Below, in pieces: positions 63,296-64,000 of a stretch of DNA of 64,000 nucleotides (position 1 is the stretch's first letter; the number at the start of each line of letters is the position of its first letter). The translations under genes and the position numbers were made by a program. Source of the stretch: Zeus faber (Eukaryota; Chordata; Actinopteri; Zeiformes; Zeidae); NCBI GenBank assembly GCA_960531495.1, contig OY482861.1:1860001-1924000 (forward strand), written 5' to 3'. The notes beneath the pieces are model-generated. The model did not search any database. It was not told the DNA's origin and was given only the letters and a program-made list of their open reading frames with translations.

Positions 63296-64000
63296 AAGAA
63301 AGATTGAAAGAAAGAAAGATTGAAAGAAATAAAAGAAAGATTGAAAGAAATAATGAAAGAAAGATTGAACGATTGGAAGAAATATTGAAAGAGAAAAATT
63401 GAAAGTAAGAAAGATTGAAAGAAAGAATGAAAGAAAGATTGAAAGATTGAAGGAAAGAATGAAAGAAAGATTGAAAGAAAAATTGAAAGAAAGATTGAAA
63501 GAAAGATTGAAAGACTGAAGGAAAGAATGAAAGAAAGATGGAAAGAAAGATGGAAAGAAAGATTGACAGAAAGATAGATTGAAAGAAATATTAAAAGAAA
63601 GATTGAAAGATTGAAAGAAAGAATGTAAGAATGATTGAAAGATTGAAAGATTGAAAGATTGAAAGAAAGAATGAAAGAAAGACTGAAAGATTGAAAGAAA
63701 AATTGAAAGAAAGATTGAAAGATTGAAAGATTGAAAGAAAGATTGAAAGTTTGAAAGACAGATTGAAAGACTGAAAGAAAGATTGCAAGAAAGATTGAAA
63801 AAAAAGAAAGATTTAAAGATAGAATAAAAGAAACAATGAAAGAAAGATTGAAAGATTAAAAGAAAGAATGAAAGAACGATTGAAAGAAAGATTGAAAGAA
63901 AGATTGAAAGAAAGATTGAAAGAAAGATTGAATGAAAGATTGAAAGAAAGAATGAAAGAAAGATTGAAATAAAGAATGAAAGAAAGATTGAAAGAAAGAT
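63295..64000. repeat. ~5-kb higher-order unit, copy 3, cut by the window end
   Basis: Starts as copies 1 and 2 do. It lacks 78 bp relative to copy 2 at 63831, where AATAAAAGAAAC joins directly and the (GAAA)-poly-A segment is missing. The array clearly continues beyond the window. Confidence 0.83.

Larger units (their letters stand above)
10120..64000. repeat. GAAA/GATT four-base-word satellite array (region D)
   Basis: About 54 kb is built mainly of GAAAGATT, GAAAGAAAGATT and GAAAGAAT. Most text parses as consecutive four-base words starting with G: GAAA, GATT, GAAT, and rarer GACT, GTTT, GTAA, GACG, GACA. An ideal GAAAGAAAGATT is 25% G, 58% A, 17% T and has no C, so strand asymmetry is extreme. 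The commonest CpG site is the variant GAACGATTG. Minus-strand open frames run to 842 codons (41270-43798) with peptides such as SFFQSFNLS. They arise because a minus-strand stop needs TTA, CTA or TCA on the plus strand and the core word has none. Plus-strand frames read KERLKERMKER. Overlapping frames give the same style of peptide, so none is called a gene. Confidence 0.96.

Noticed and set aside
10120..64000. Telomeric repeat array
   Set aside because: No TTAGGG/CCCTAA tandem runs are seen; the four-base words are unrelated to telomere repeats.

Overview
The window is satellite DNA from end to end; I found no intact gene. It most likely comes from a teleost fish. The evidence is a 264-bp fragment, present twice (27788-28051 and 31427-31690), that reads on the minus strand as the 3' end of an L2-like LINE: the last 35 codons of a reverse-transcriptase ORF, a 3' UTR, a stem-loop, and a (TAAATG)3 tail of a kind widespread in fish genomes. 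Nothing looks prokaryotic: there are no operons, ribosome binding sites, RNA genes or conserved domains.

Layout. (A) 1-2134: a direct array of two related monomers, X (208 bp) and Y (196 bp), with near-identical copies. (B) 2135-about 6305: an AT-rich array of 59-bp and 36-bp units with internal duplications at 467, about 1,078 and 3,061 bp. (C) about 6306-10119: the X/Y satellite again but in inverted orientation, more diverged, and containing X/Y recombinant monomers. (D) 10120-64000: about 54 kb of a C-poor, purine-rich strand written in four-base words (GAAA, GATT, GAAT and variants), mostly GAAAGATT and GAAAGAAAGATT. It is organised into successive blocks of large tandem duplications with periods of about 2.25, 3.6, 2.85, 1.6-1.8, 1.245 and 5.0 kb. 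The window ends inside a third copy of the 5-kb unit.

The many long open frames (up to 842 codons on the minus strand in D, up to 253 codons on the plus strand in B) are products of repeat composition. In D the ideal minus strand has no stop codon in any frame. In B a 59-bp unit cycles the same DNA through three frames. I therefore annotate none of them as genes.

The interest is architectural: a satellite inverted around a second satellite, monomers with shared ends but different cores, a four-base grammar with layered kilobase-scale duplications, and a LINE fragment carried along as a dated passenger. I see no sign of an enzymatic, defence or regulatory system. Block boundaries in D were read by eye and are good to roughly 20-50 bp.
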